From contig NZ_LJJC01000004.1 in assembly GCF_001420715.1 (NCBI RefSeq), positions 1,158,519 through 1,222,518 on the forward strand: a DNA stretch of 64,000 nt, written 5' to 3'. Position numbers and translations under genes: made by a program. This document shows, in pieces, positions 46,177 to 54,153 of this stretch; within the stretch, counting starts at the first letter, position 1; every line of letters begins with the position of its first letter. The notes beneath the pieces were generated by a model that saw only the letters and a program-made list of their open reading frames with translations, was not told the origin of the DNA and searched no databases. Origin of the DNA: Heyndrickxia shackletonii (lineage in GTDB: Bacteria > Bacillota > Bacilli > Bacillales > Bacillaceae_C).

Positions 46177-47232
46177 ATGAAAAAATGTGCAGTCATTATA
46201 CCTGTCCTTAATCCTGCAGAAGATTTAATTCATTATGTTGCTGCTTTGTTAAGTAATGGTGTTCCGCAAATTATTGTAGTAAACGATGGGAGCAACAAAG
46301 AACTGATACCTATTTTCGAAAAGTTGGATGCGATGGAAAGGTGTACGGTTCTTACCCATGCTGTTAACCGCGGCAAAGGCAGAGCATTAAAAACAGCCTT
46401 TGCATACTTTTTAGAGCATTTTAAGGATTTGGTTGGTGTTATTACTGCGGATGCGGATGGACAGCACACGGTAAAAGATGTTTGTAGAATTGCTGATGCA
46501 TTGGAAGGAAATGATGAAGGGATCATTTTAGGGGTCAGGGATTTTGATGAGGTGGATATTCCAAAACGCAGCTTGATAGGAAATAAGTTGACAAGCTTTA
46601 TTTTCCGTCTGCTGTATGGATATAACATAAAAGATACACAGACAGGTTTAAGGGGAATACCGACAAATGTCCTTTCTTCCATTATAAAATTACAAGGTGA
46701 GCGTTACGAATACGAAATGAACATGCTTATACAAGCAAAAAAAATGAATTTAACTATCAGTGAGGTCCCAATTGAGACTGTGTATTTTAATAATAATGAG
46801 GGCTCACATTATAATTCTATCGTTGATTCCACCCGAATTTTTATCCGTCTCATTACAGGGTTTTTGCAATATTTTTTTTCGACAGTCACATCTGGCATTA
46901 TTGATATTTTCTTCTTTGTATTACTTAATAATTTTCTTTTAAAGGAATTGTCCCTCGAAATGCGTGTGTTTTACGCTACGTTCGTAGCCAGGGCAATTTC
47001 CTCATCCTATAATTTTTACATAAATCGAAGAATTGTCTTTAAAGGTAGTAATACATTTTTTAAGTCTGTCTTAAAATATTATATTTTGTGTCTTGCTATT
47101 ATCATTACTTCATATTTACTGATTACATTTACGAATAAATTTTTAGGGATTAATGTTGTTTTAGCGAAAATATGCTTCGACATACTTATCGGAATATGCA
47201 GCTATCAAATACAGCTTCATTGGGTTTTTTAA
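46177..47232 (+). CDS. ykoT: YkoT-like GT2 glycosyltransferase fused to a GtrA domain
   Basis: A 351-residue two-domain protein. Residues about 1-225 are a family-2 transferase (CAVIIPVLNPAEDL, VNDGSNKE, TADADGQHTVKDV, RGIPTNVL) expected to load a sugar onto undecaprenyl phosphate. Residues about 230-351 are four membrane helices of the GtrA flippase-like family (FVARAISSSYNFYINRRIVFKG). In CsbB/GtcA systems these two functions are usually separate proteins. I chose ATG 46177 because GGGGGTG is 6 bases upstream. GTG 46168 lies inside that site. It follows the ykoS-like gene by 170 bases. Together they could form a complete extracellular glycosylation pathway. Confidence 0.85.
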   Translation: MKKCAVIIPVLNPAEDLIHYVAALLSNGVPQIIVVNDGSNKELIPIFEKLDAMERCTVLTHAVNRGKGRALKTAFAYFLEHFKDLVGVITADADGQHTVKDVCRIADALEGNDEGIILGVRDFDEVDIPKRSLIGNKLTSFIFRLLYGYNIKDTQTGLRGIPTNVLSSIIKLQGERYEYEMNMLIQAKKMNLTISEVPIETVYFNNNEGSHYNSIVDSTRIFIRLITGFLQYFFSTVTSGIIDIFFFVLLNNFLLKELSLEMRVFYATFVARAISSSYNFYINRRIVFKGSNTFFKSVLKYYILCLAIIITSYLLITFTNKFLGINVVLAKICFDILIGICSYQIQLHWVF

Positions 47233-47259
47233 AAAAGAAAAAGGATGTATTAAGGAGCA

Positions 47260-47976
47260 GTGAAACAGTTAAAGAAAAATTTCTATGGAAACTTTTTTCG
47301 AATATGCAGGTCAATTGTCCGGATTTTTTATCCAAAGTACACGGTCCAATTGCCAAACAATCCAGGCCCGGTTGTGTATATCACCCATCATCAAAATTTA
47401 TTTGGCCCTTTTATCCTTTTGTTATGGTTCAGGGAATGTATCCATGCGTGGATTCTTCATGTTTTTCTTGATCGAAAAGCGTGCTACGATCAATATGTAA
47501 ATTACACTTTTACAGAGAGATTTGGCTGGAATCGCAGCTGGGCAAAAATATGTGCATTTTTATTATCTTTTACCGTATCAAAGCTTCTCCGTTCCTGTAA
47601 AGGGATTCCGGTATATCGAGGGTCAAGGCAAATTGTGAATACCTTTAAACAAAGTACTGCCGCATTAGTCAAAGGAGAAAGCATTGCAATTTTTCCGGAT
47701 AGAGATTACAGTGATAGTTCATCAGAAATGAAGGATATGTATGATGGTTTTCTTTCTTTAGAAAAATATTATTTCAAGACAACTGGACAGCATGTTTGCT
47801 TTGTCCCATTATACGTCAGCAAGAATAAAAGAACCATTATTGGAAATCAGGGTATATCTTTTAGGGATGGACAAATATTTAAGGAAGAAAAACAAATCGT
47901 ATACAATAAAATCCAAGCTGAACTTAATCGTTTAGCGGTAGAGTGTGGAGATATTAAACAGGATGGAAGGGGTTAA
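47260..47976 (+). CDS. PlsC-like lysophospholipid acyltransferase family protein
   Basis: A 238-residue membrane-associated protein of the glycerolipid acyltransferase fold. Block I reads ITHHQNLFGPF, block II GIPVYRGSR and block III AIFPDRDYSD. The aspartate of the NHx4D catalytic motif is replaced by Gly here, so catalysis cannot be assumed from the motif alone. The start is GTG directly after a stop codon and close to AAGGAG. The gene follows the YkoT-like gene by 27 bases and precedes the ATL gene by 2, so the three are probably co-transcribed. A role in acylating a glycolipid or polymer precursor is a guess from context. Confidence 0.72.
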   Translation: MKQLKKNFYGNFFRICRSIVRIFYPKYTVQLPNNPGPVVYITHHQNLFGPFILLLWFRECIHAWILHVFLDRKACYDQYVNYTFTERFGWNRSWAKICAFLLSFTVSKLLRSCKGIPVYRGSRQIVNTFKQSTAALVKGESIAIFPDRDYSDSSSEMKDMYDGFLSLEKYYFKTTGQHVCFVPLYVSKNKRTIIGNQGISFRDGQIFKEEKQIVYNKIQAELNRLAVECGDIKQDGRG

Positions 47977-47978
47977 CG

Positions 47979-48281
47979 ATGTCGCCATTTACAGCTAAGG
48001 TTATCGGAATAATTCGCACTATTCCACCAGGAAAAGTAATGACTTACGGACAAATCGCTTCACTTGCAGGAAGTCCTAGAGGGGCAAGACAGGTTGCCAG
48101 AATTCTTCACTCCATGAGTAAAAAGCATAAGCTCCCATGGCATCGTGTCATAAGTTCAAAGGGGGAAATTTCCTTAAAAGATGATGAACAAAAAATGGCG
48201 CTTCAATTCGAAGGTGTTAAGGTCACGAATTGGTCGATAAATTTATCACAATTTCAATATCATCCTGATAAAAATGCCTAA
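47979..48281 (+). CDS. Alkyltransferase-like DNA-repair protein (ATL)
   Basis: A 100-residue protein resembling the DNA-binding domain of O6-alkylguanine-DNA alkyltransferase (IPPGKVMTYGQIASLAGSPRGARQVA). The active motif PCHR is PWHRV, with Trp in place of the acceptor cysteine. This defines alkyltransferase-like proteins, which bind O6-alkylguanine and flag it for nucleotide excision repair without removing the alkyl group. It sits two bases after an unrelated acyltransferase gene, and its stop codon lies inside the terminator stem. Confidence 0.9.
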   Translation: MSPFTAKVIGIIRTIPPGKVMTYGQIASLAGSPRGARQVARILHSMSKKHKLPWHRVISSKGEISLKDDEQKMALQFEGVKVTNWSINLSQFQYHPDKNA

Positions 48282-48308
48282 CTATTTCAACGTTGTTAGG
48301 CATTTTTT
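48272..48308. terminator. Terminator between the ATL gene and the CzrA-like gene
   Basis: AAATGCCTAAC pairs with GTTAGGCATTT, with flanking A- and T-runs. It begins inside the last codons of the ATL gene and may serve both converging genes. Confidence 0.82.
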
Positions 48309-48314
48309 CTATGG

Positions 48315-48635
48315 TCAAGTGTGATAGGAATGTTCAATAGCCTTCCTTAACAATTCCATAACATGTTCATCATCATGTGAGTAGTATATGGTCGTACCCT
48401 CTCTGCGGAATTTAACAAGTCGGACATTTTTTAAAAAACGCAGTTGGTGGGAAACGGTTGATTGAAGCAAGGAAAGGGATTCTGCGATATCGTTAACGGA
48501 ATGTTCACCGGAAAATAATAGATTCAAAATTCTCAGACGTGTCGGGTCCGATAATGCTTTAAATGTCTGGGAAACCATAAATAAAGTTTCTTCATCAAGT
48601 TCATAACTTTCAATTGGCTCATTTTCCTCGTTCAT
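48315..48635 (-). CDS. czrA: CzrA-like ArsR-family metal-sensing repressor
   Basis: A 106-residue winged-helix repressor. The recognition region is [24 protein letters not shown]. The C-terminal helix carries D-x-H (DDEHVMELL) and H-x-x-H (EHSYH), the alpha-5 Zn(II)/Co(II) site of CzrA and SmtB. The alpha-3 CxC site of CadC is absent. I start at MNEENE with AGGGGTG 6 bases upstream. The longer frame is unsupported. It is divergent from a CadA/ZntA-type ATPase gene, which it is expected to repress until zinc or a related metal binds. Confidence 0.88.
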   Translation of the reverse strand: MNEENEPIESYELDEETLFMVSQTFKALSDPTRLRILNLLFSGEHSVNDIAESLSLLQSTVSHQLRFLKNVRLVKFRREGTTIYYSHDDEHVMELLRKAIEHSYHT

Positions 48636-48846
48636 GTTTTTCACCCCTGAAATTTTCTTTTTCCTAAGTATAAAAAAATCTATAGTATAAGACAATGAAT
48701 TTATGAAAATTGATGTTCACTCTGCCTTATTCGTTACAAATGCTAAAGTTTAGCTATTTAAATATTTCATGTTTACGTGTACTGACAGTGCTAAAATCAG
48801 CAAAATCACTAATATAGAAAAAATTTGCATTAATTATCGATTATTA

Positions 48847-48876
48847 TTGACACCTTTCAAATATGTTACATATAAT
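48847..48876 (+). promoter_or_regulatory. Promoter of the cadA-type gene
   Basis: A perfect TTGACA (48847-48852) and a perfect TATAAT (48871-48876) separated by 18 bases, 165 bases before the ATPase ATG. The spacing to the gene leaves a leader long enough for operator sites. Confidence 0.65.
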
Positions 48877-48939
48877 AAATACAAGTACATTATATGATTA
48901 GTTGTTCATATATGCATTTTTATAATAATATTTCACCAT

Positions 48940-48950
48940 TGAATCATTCA
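48940..48950. promoter_or_regulatory. Candidate CzrA operator
   Basis: TGAAT-C-ATTCA is a perfect palindrome in the czrA-cadA gap, and GTTCATATATG about 35 bases upstream resembles ArsR/SmtB-type half sites (TATATGAAC on the other strand). Both lie downstream of the cadA promoter. No binding site consensus could be tested here. Confidence 0.4.
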
Positions 48951-49039
48951 TACTATTTATAAAAAGTCTTTTAACGTTGTTATGTCAAAGTGAAATTGGC
49001 ACTTCAAATTTCACCAGGTGCAGAGGAGAGATAAAAACG

Positions 49040-51184
49040 ATGGAAGCACTTCAAAAGAAAATGATAAAAAAAGAATTTACCCTTGAGGGATTAGACTGTG
49101 CCAATTGCGCGCTGAAAATAGAAAATGGTGTAAAGGATATTTCCGGAGTTCGCTCAAGCACAGTAAATTTTGCGACAAAAACCCTTTCATTGGAAGTGGA
49201 AGAACAACAATTAGAGAACGTAATAACCGTAACGAAGGAAACCGTAAAGAGATTAGAACCGCATATTCATGCGAAAGAAAAAGGGGAACATGAACATCAC
49301 AGTCATGATCATGACCATGGCAGTTTCAATCAAACGATGGTAATCCGATTAGGCATTGGCGCCATTTTAACAGCAATAGGAATATTTGCTCCAGTAACAG
49401 GAATGATTGAATTCGAATTATTTATTATTGCTTATTTAGTAGTCGGTGGAGACATTGTTTTACGGGCTGTTAAAAATATTATTCGCGGTCAGGTATTTGA
49501 TGAGCACTTTTTAATGGCACTTGCAACCATTGGTGCTTTTGCTGTGAAGCAGTATCCGGAAGGTGTTGCAGTGATGCTTTTTTACCAGGTTGGAGAGTTA
49601 TTTCAAGGCATGGCGGTAAATCGTTCAAGAAAATCGATTAGTAAACTGATGAATATTCGACCGGAGTTTGCAAATGTAAAGATGGGCAAAACTTTATTAA
49701 AGAAATCGCCTGAGGACGTTCAAATCGGGGAAATCATTGTCATTAAACCTGGTGAAAAGGTACCTCTGGACGGTGTTGTTATAGAAGGAAGCTCGATGAT
49801 TGATACATCAGCACTTACTGGAGAATCAGTTCCTCGCCAAGTGAAAGCAGGCGATGAAATTCTTAGCGGTTTTATGAATCAAAATGGTCTTTTAACCGTC
49901 AAGGTAACGAAGCTATTTGGGGAATCAACCGTCTCGAAAATATTGGACCTAGTCGAAAATGCCAGCAGCCGAAAAGCACCGACAGAGAATTTTATTACGA
50001 AATTTGCAAGGTACTATACACCTGTTGTCGTAATTGTAGCATTAGCGCTTGCCTTCATTCCTCCTATGCTGATTAGCGGTGCTCACTTTTCCGACTGGAT
50101 TTACCGCGCTCTTGTCTTTTTAGTTATTTCTTGTCCATGTGCCCTGGTCGTTTCTATACCTCTTGGTTTCTTTGGCGGAATTGGTGCAGCGTCTAAATCA
50201 GGTATTTTAGTTAAGGGCAGCAACTATTTAGAAGCTCTAAACGATGTAAAATATGTCGTATTTGATAAAACTGGAACACTTACAAAAGGGGTATTTCAAG
50301 TTACGAAAATTTATTCCGCGAATAATGTTTCCGAGGAAGATATCTTAAAATATGCGGCATATGCTGAAACTCATTCGAATCACCCAATTGCAGAATCCAT
50401 CAGGAAAGCATACAAGGAAGCGGTCATGGAGCAGTTGATTACGAACTATGAGGAACTTTCAGGATTTGGTGTAAAAGTAACAGTAGATGGAAAAGAAATT
50501 CTCGCGGGAAACAGAAAGCTGATGAAACAACATAATATTTCTTTTTCAGAACCGGCAGAGATTGGAACTATTGTTTATCTTGCTGTCGATAATGAGTTTG
50601 CAGGTTACATCGTTATTTCGGATGAAGTGAAGGAGGATGCAGGAAATACAATCCGTTCTTTAAAGAAATTAGGCATTAAAAAGACGGTTATGCTTACAGG
50701 AGATGTCCAAAAAGTAGGAAAAGCAATCGGACAAAAACTAGGAATCGATGAGGTGCATGCAGAATTATTGCCGCAAAATAAAGTAGAAGAGATAGAAAAA
50801 TTAGATCAACAAAAGCTTCCGAAAGAAAAAATCGTTTTTGTCGGAGATGGCCTGAATGACACTCCTGTCTTGGCAAGAGCAGACGTTGGAATGGCAATGG
50901 GGGGGCTTGGCTCTGATGCAGCAATTGAAGCAGCAGATATTGTTATCATGACAGATGAACCGTCAAAAATTGTAGATGCCATCCAATTAGCGAAACGAAC
51001 AAGAAACATCGTCTGGCAGAATATTCTTTTTGCCCTCGGAATTAAGGCTGTTTTTCTTCTATTGGGCGCCTTTGGCATTGCAACGATGTGGGAGGCAGTC
51101 TTTTCCGATGTTGGAGTCACTCTGCTCGCTGTTTTAAATGCGATGCGAGTATTACGCGTAAAGCCTAGTCCTGTTTCAGCATAA
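49040..51184 (+). CDS. cadA: P1B-type Zn/Cd/Pb-exporting ATPase (CadA/ZntA type)
   Basis: A 714-residue heavy-metal ATPase of the plasma membrane. One N-terminal metal-binding domain (GLDCANC, Cys20 and Cys23) is followed by a His-rich linker (HEHHSHDHDHG). Eight membrane helices include the CPC motif (ISCPCALVVSIP), which selects Zn, Cd, Pb or Co. The phosphorylation site DKTGTLTKG, the SNHPIA motif and GDGLNDTPVL hinge are intact. GAGGAGAG lies 9 bases before the ATG. An in-frame start at 48977 adds 21 unsupported residues. The divergent CzrA-like gene implies zinc- or cadmium-induced expression. Confidence 0.94.
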   Translation: MEALQKKMIKKEFTLEGLDCANCALKIENGVKDISGVRSSTVNFATKTLSLEVEEQQLENVITVTKETVKRLEPHIHAKEKGEHEHHSHDHDHGSFNQTMVIRLGIGAILTAIGIFAPVTGMIEFELFIIAYLVVGGDIVLRAVKNIIRGQVFDEHFLMALATIGAFAVKQYPEGVAVMLFYQVGELFQGMAVNRSRKSISKLMNIRPEFANVKMGKTLLKKSPEDVQIGEIIVIKPGEKVPLDGVVIEGSSMIDTSALTGESVPRQVKAGDEILSGFMNQNGLLTVKVTKLFGESTVSKILDLVENASSRKAPTENFITKFARYYTPVVVIVALALAFIPPMLISGAHFSDWIYRALVFLVISCPCALVVSIPLGFFGGIGAASKSGILVKGSNYLEALNDVKYVVFDKTGTLTKGVFQVTKIYSANNVSEEDILKYAAYAETHSNHPIAESIRKAYKEAVMEQLITNYEELSGFGVKVTVDGKEILAGNRKLMKQHNISFSEPAEIGTIVYLAVDNEFAGYIVISDEVKEDAGNTIRSLKKLGIKKTVMLTGDVQKVGKAIGQKLGIDEVHAELLPQNKVEEIEKLDQQKLPKEKIVFVGDGLNDTPVLARADVGMAMGGLGSDAAIEAADIVIMTDEPSKIVDAIQLAKRTRNIVWQNILFALGIKAVFLLLGAFGIATMWEAVFSDVGVTLLAVLNAMRVLRVKPSPVSA

Positions 51185-51198
51185 TATTTTCATGGAAG

Positions 51199-51218
51199 AG
51201 GCAGCTCAAGGGCTGCCT
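51199..51218. terminator. Hairpin between cadA and the converging gtrA-like gene
   Basis: AGGCAGC pairs with GCTGCCT around TCAAGG. The tails are only weakly T-rich. It overlaps the stop codon of the minus-strand gene. Confidence 0.5.
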
Positions 51219-51643
51219 TATTGATTCCATTCCTTCACTAATGGCTCACTTCTAAATACAAAATATTTTTGCCCGATATAGTTACATATAGTATATATAC
51301 CGGTTCCGAATAGAACTGCCGCGTCTTTTCCGTATATGGAAGGCAGAAAGTTTAACTGTGTAAAAAGAAGCAAGGCAAGTTTCTCCCCAACATAATAAGA
51401 AAAGACGTAACAAATTAGAATGACAAGGATAAAGCGTATGATACTGCTGGCAAATGATTTGTCGCTTTTAAAGGTAAAGGATTTGTTTAAAAAATAGCTA
51501 ACACAGCAACCAATTGTATTTCCGATAAATGTAGAAAGCCAATAGGAAAAATGAAAAAGATGCAGAAAGAGATACATGAAAGATAATCCGATAATGGTGT
51601 TAATAATTCCAACTAACAAAAAGCGAAAAAAGGAATGCTTCAT
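51218..51643 (-). CDS. GtrA/GtcA-family membrane protein (lipid-linked sugar flippase-like)
   Basis: A 141-residue protein of four membrane helices. The start FFRFLLVGIINTIIGLSFMY, then VSYFLNKSFTFKS, marks the GtrA family. GtrA/GtcA proteins are thought to flip undecaprenyl-phosphate sugars across the membrane. It overlaps the upstream glycosyltransferase gene by 4 bases, so the two are translationally coupled. As in CsbB-GtcA systems, a GT-C transferase is needed to finish the pathway, but none is adjacent. Confidence 0.88.
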   Translation of the reverse strand: MKHSFFRFLLVGIINTIIGLSFMYLFLHLFHFSYWLSTFIGNTIGCCVSYFLNKSFTFKSDKSFASSIIRFILVILICYVFSYYVGEKLALLLFTQLNFLPSIYGKDAAVLFGTGIYTICNYIGQKYFVFRSEPLVKEWNQ

Positions 51644-52650
51644 CCCTTTTTCCCTCGAATCATATTAAATCGTGCACCAACTTCGCTTTTCACCATTTCA
51701 TCCGTATATAAGTCTGTTTCAATTGCAAACCTTGGCCGTCCCTTCGTTTCCTCGTAAATTTTCCCAATATATTCACCGATTAACCCGACGCTCATTAATA
51801 AAAGTCCGCCTAGAAACCAAATTGAGACCATTAATGAGGTCCATCCGGTGTTAGCATGTCCCATAAATTTAATTACCAAGGCATAGATCCCTACGCAGCT
51901 GCTGATTAAAAAGGATAAAAAGCCTATAAAGGTGATGAAACGAATAGGCGCTACACTAAAGGAAGTAATCCCGTCAAAAGCAAAGGAAAGCATTTTTTTC
52001 AATGGATATTTTGATTCCCCTGCAAATCTTTCTTTACGGTCGTAATATACCTCCGTTGTTTTCAGTCCAATTAACGAGACAATTCCACGCAGAAACAAAT
52101 TTTGCTCCTTGTAGCGGCTGAGTTCCTCAAGAGCTCTTTTACTCATCAATCGATAGTCAGCATGGTTATAAACGACATTAACCCCCATCTTTTGCATGAA
52201 ACGATAAAAACCTTGTGCAGTTGCTCTTTTAAAGAAAGTATCCGTTTCTCTGCTTTTTCGGACACCATATACTATCTCGTATCCTTCATGAAATTTTAAT
52301 ATAAACTCCTTTATAACCGATATATCATCCTGTAAATCTGCATCGATTGAAATCACACAATCTGAATTTTTTCCCGCAACTTCAAGCCCTGCTAATAATG
52401 CCTTTTGATGACCGACATTATGGGCTAATTTTAACCCTGTAACAAATGGGTGTACTCCATTTAATTCTTCGATGATTGCCCAAGTCTTGTCCCGGCTACC
52501 ATCATCCACATACAATATTTTGCTTTTATCCGTTATAAGATTTTCTTTTATCATTTGAGAAATTATCTCTGACAATTGTTTCGTTGTTTCATGAAGTACT
52601 TCTTCTTCATTGTAGCAAGGTACAACAATCGTAAGTACTGGTATGTTCAT
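51640..52650 (-). CDS. CsbB/YkcC-like polyprenyl-phosphate glycosyltransferase (GT2)
   Basis: A 336-residue family-2 glycosyltransferase. The catalytic domain (about 1-230) has LTIVVPCYNEEEVLHET, YVDDGSRDKTW, the metal-binding SIDADLQDD and a later ADYRLMSKRA. Two C-terminal membrane helices (about 235-300) are typical of CsbB, YkcC and DPM1-like enzymes, which make polyprenyl-phosphate sugars such as GlcNAc-P-undecaprenol. AAGGAG lies upstream of the ATG. It forms a pair with the overlapping GtrA gene. The donor sugar is not evident. Confidence 0.9.
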   Translation of the reverse strand: MNIPVLTIVVPCYNEEEVLHETTKQLSEIISQMIKENLITDKSKILYVDDGSRDKTWAIIEELNGVHPFVTGLKLAHNVGHQKALLAGLEVAGKNSDCVISIDADLQDDISVIKEFILKFHEGYEIVYGVRKSRETDTFFKRATAQGFYRFMQKMGVNVVYNHADYRLMSKRALEELSRYKEQNLFLRGIVSLIGLKTTEVYYDRKERFAGESKYPLKKMLSFAFDGITSFSVAPIRFITFIGFLSFLISSCVGIYALVIKFMGHANTGWTSLMVSIWFLGGLLLMSVGLIGEYIGKIYEETKGRPRFAIETDLYTDEMVKSEVGARFNMIRGKKG

Positions 52651-52973
52651 TTTTATAACTCCTTTAAAAATGATAGTATAGGTCTATTCTTTAATAAGTA
52701 TTTTTCAAGTAAAGAGACTGAATAGAAATGAAAAAAGTTCGTAGCTTTAAAAATTAATTTGATATACATAAAACAATGTTTACCACCTATACTATTTTCT
52801 GTAAGGATGTATAAAATTATACTTTCATTAAGGATAAGAAAGTATAAAATTTTTTTATGATATAAAGCAGCAGTTAATGTGTTTGCTAAATCTTGCGTCG
52901 AAGATTACGAATTCCGTTCGAAAGAGCTGCGGCACTTGCGCTTTTTTAATAGGGAAATTTTTAAAAAAAGACG

Positions 52974-52999
52974 TGAACTTTTTCGAGATATTAGATGTC
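52974..52999 (+). promoter_or_regulatory. Possible autoregulatory ECF-sigma promoter
   Basis: TGAACT (52974-52979), 16 bases, then TGTC (52996-52999), against the Bacillus ECF pattern TGAAAC-N16/17-CGTC. It is about 98 bases before the sigma gene. The rest of the 446-base gap 52651-53096 holds a decayed family-2 repeat fragment near 52919-52950 and AT-rich sequence. Confidence 0.35.
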
Positions 53000-53096
53000 T
53001 TTTAATATAACAATCCATTATTAGGACTGTAGGAAACGAATGGATGTATCGTCAATTGCTGATTGGCTTTCGCTTTTCTTTCAAGGAGTTGAAGCT

Positions 53097-53642
53097 GTGG
53101 ACCATGAATTAACGCTATTAATAAAAGAAGCAAGGGGTGGCAGTGAAGAAGCATTTTCAGCGCTCGTCTCGAGATATAAAGGTCAAGTATTCCGGCATGC
53201 ATATGCGATGATGAATGACCGCGGAGAGGCAGAGGATGTTGCACAGGAAGCCTTTGTGAAGGCGTTTTATTCTCTAAGTAAACTAGATAATGATTTTGCC
53301 TTTGTTTCTTGGTTAACAAGGATTGTATCCAATTTATGTTATGATAGGCTTAAAAAAAACAAAAAAAATAAATATGTGCAAATGGAAAATTTGGAGCAAA
53401 ATTCTCTCCGCCATTCTTCTTCTCCAATCGATAGTTCAAACACAAAGCTCATCATCCAGGAAGCCATGAAAAAATTATCTTTCGAGCATCGATCAGCGCT
53501 CGTTCTTCGTGATGTACAGGGCTATTCATATGAGGAGATTAGCGGGATTTTGAAAATTCCTATTGGAACAGTAAAATCCCGAATTAATACAGCTAGAGGT
53601 ATTTTAAAGAAGGAACTTTCCAGAGGTGATGAAAATGAGTGA
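53097..53642 (+). CDS. ECF-type RNA polymerase sigma factor
   Basis: A sigma-70-related factor of about 181 residues with only regions 2 and 4. Region 2 reads FRHAYAMMNDRGEAEDVAQEAFVKAFYSL and SWLTRIVSNLCYDRLKK (in part). Region 4 reads LSFEHRSALVLRDVQGYSYEEI and GTVKSRINTARGIL. GTG at 53097 has AAGGAG 8 bases upstream. An ATG at 53040 would add 19 residues that do not look like the family. It is followed, with an 8-base overlap, by a zinc-finger anti-sigma gene and then a bactofilin-like membrane protein gene. I cannot equate it with a specific Bacillus sigma. A cell-envelope stress role is likely from the neighbours. Confidence 0.9.
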   Translation: MDHELTLLIKEARGGSEEAFSALVSRYKGQVFRHAYAMMNDRGEAEDVAQEAFVKAFYSLSKLDNDFAFVSWLTRIVSNLCYDRLKKNKKNKYVQMENLEQNSLRHSSSPIDSSNTKLIIQEAMKKLSFEHRSALVLRDVQGYSYEEISGILKIPIGTVKSRINTARGILKKELSRGDENE

Positions 53643-54141
53643 ACATGTTGATGAACTCCTCTCCGCTTATTTAGACGATGAATTGAGCGAAAAAGAAAAT
53701 ATAAAAGTAAAAAATCATCTAGCTTTATGCAGCAGATGTGATACTGCACTTCATGAATTACAAGAAATAAAACAGGGAATTTCTTTATTATATGGATCCA
53801 TCGAGATTCCTGATTTTCAATTTGAAAATGCCGTAATGGCCAAAATCAAGGAGATAAATCCTGTCAATTCCATTTACTATAAATGGATTGTAGGGTTGCC
53901 GACTTTATTCTTGGCAATCACCATCGCTATCTGTTTATTTGCTTTTAGTGATATTTTATTTGTAGGAGTGACAGTTGTTTCTGAAATGATTAAAATTGCA
54001 GTTAGTTTGTCACATGCATTTGTTTCGGTTCTATCGTCCATTCCATTTCTATCAGAAGTTTTTGCTATAACAACGATTATCATCGTTGGATTATCCGTTT
54101 GGTCCGTTCGCTATTTGTTACGGACAAAAACAGCAGAATAA
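53635..54141 (+). CDS. Anti-sigma factor with zinc-finger (ZAS/HC2) domain
   Basis: A 168-residue membrane protein. The N-terminal domain carries the H-x3-C-x2-C zinc motif (HLALCSRC) of ZAS-type anti-sigma factors, near residue 33. Two hydrophobic stretches follow, near 87-112 and 142-160. Its ATG lies within the sigma gene's last codons (ATGAGTGA overlap), with AGGTGATG as ribosome site, an arrangement that keeps sigma and anti-sigma in balance. It would hold the ECF factor inactive at the membrane until a signal arrives. No protease-site signal can be read from sequence alone. Confidence 0.86.
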   Translation: MSEHVDELLSAYLDDELSEKENIKVKNHLALCSRCDTALHELQEIKQGISLLYGSIEIPDFQFENAVMAKIKEINPVNSIYYKWIVGLPTLFLAITIAICLFAFSDILFVGVTVVSEMIKIAVSLSHAFVSVLSSIPFLSEVFAITTIIIVGLSVWSVRYLLRTKTAE

Positions 54142-54153
54142 GGGGATGTACGG

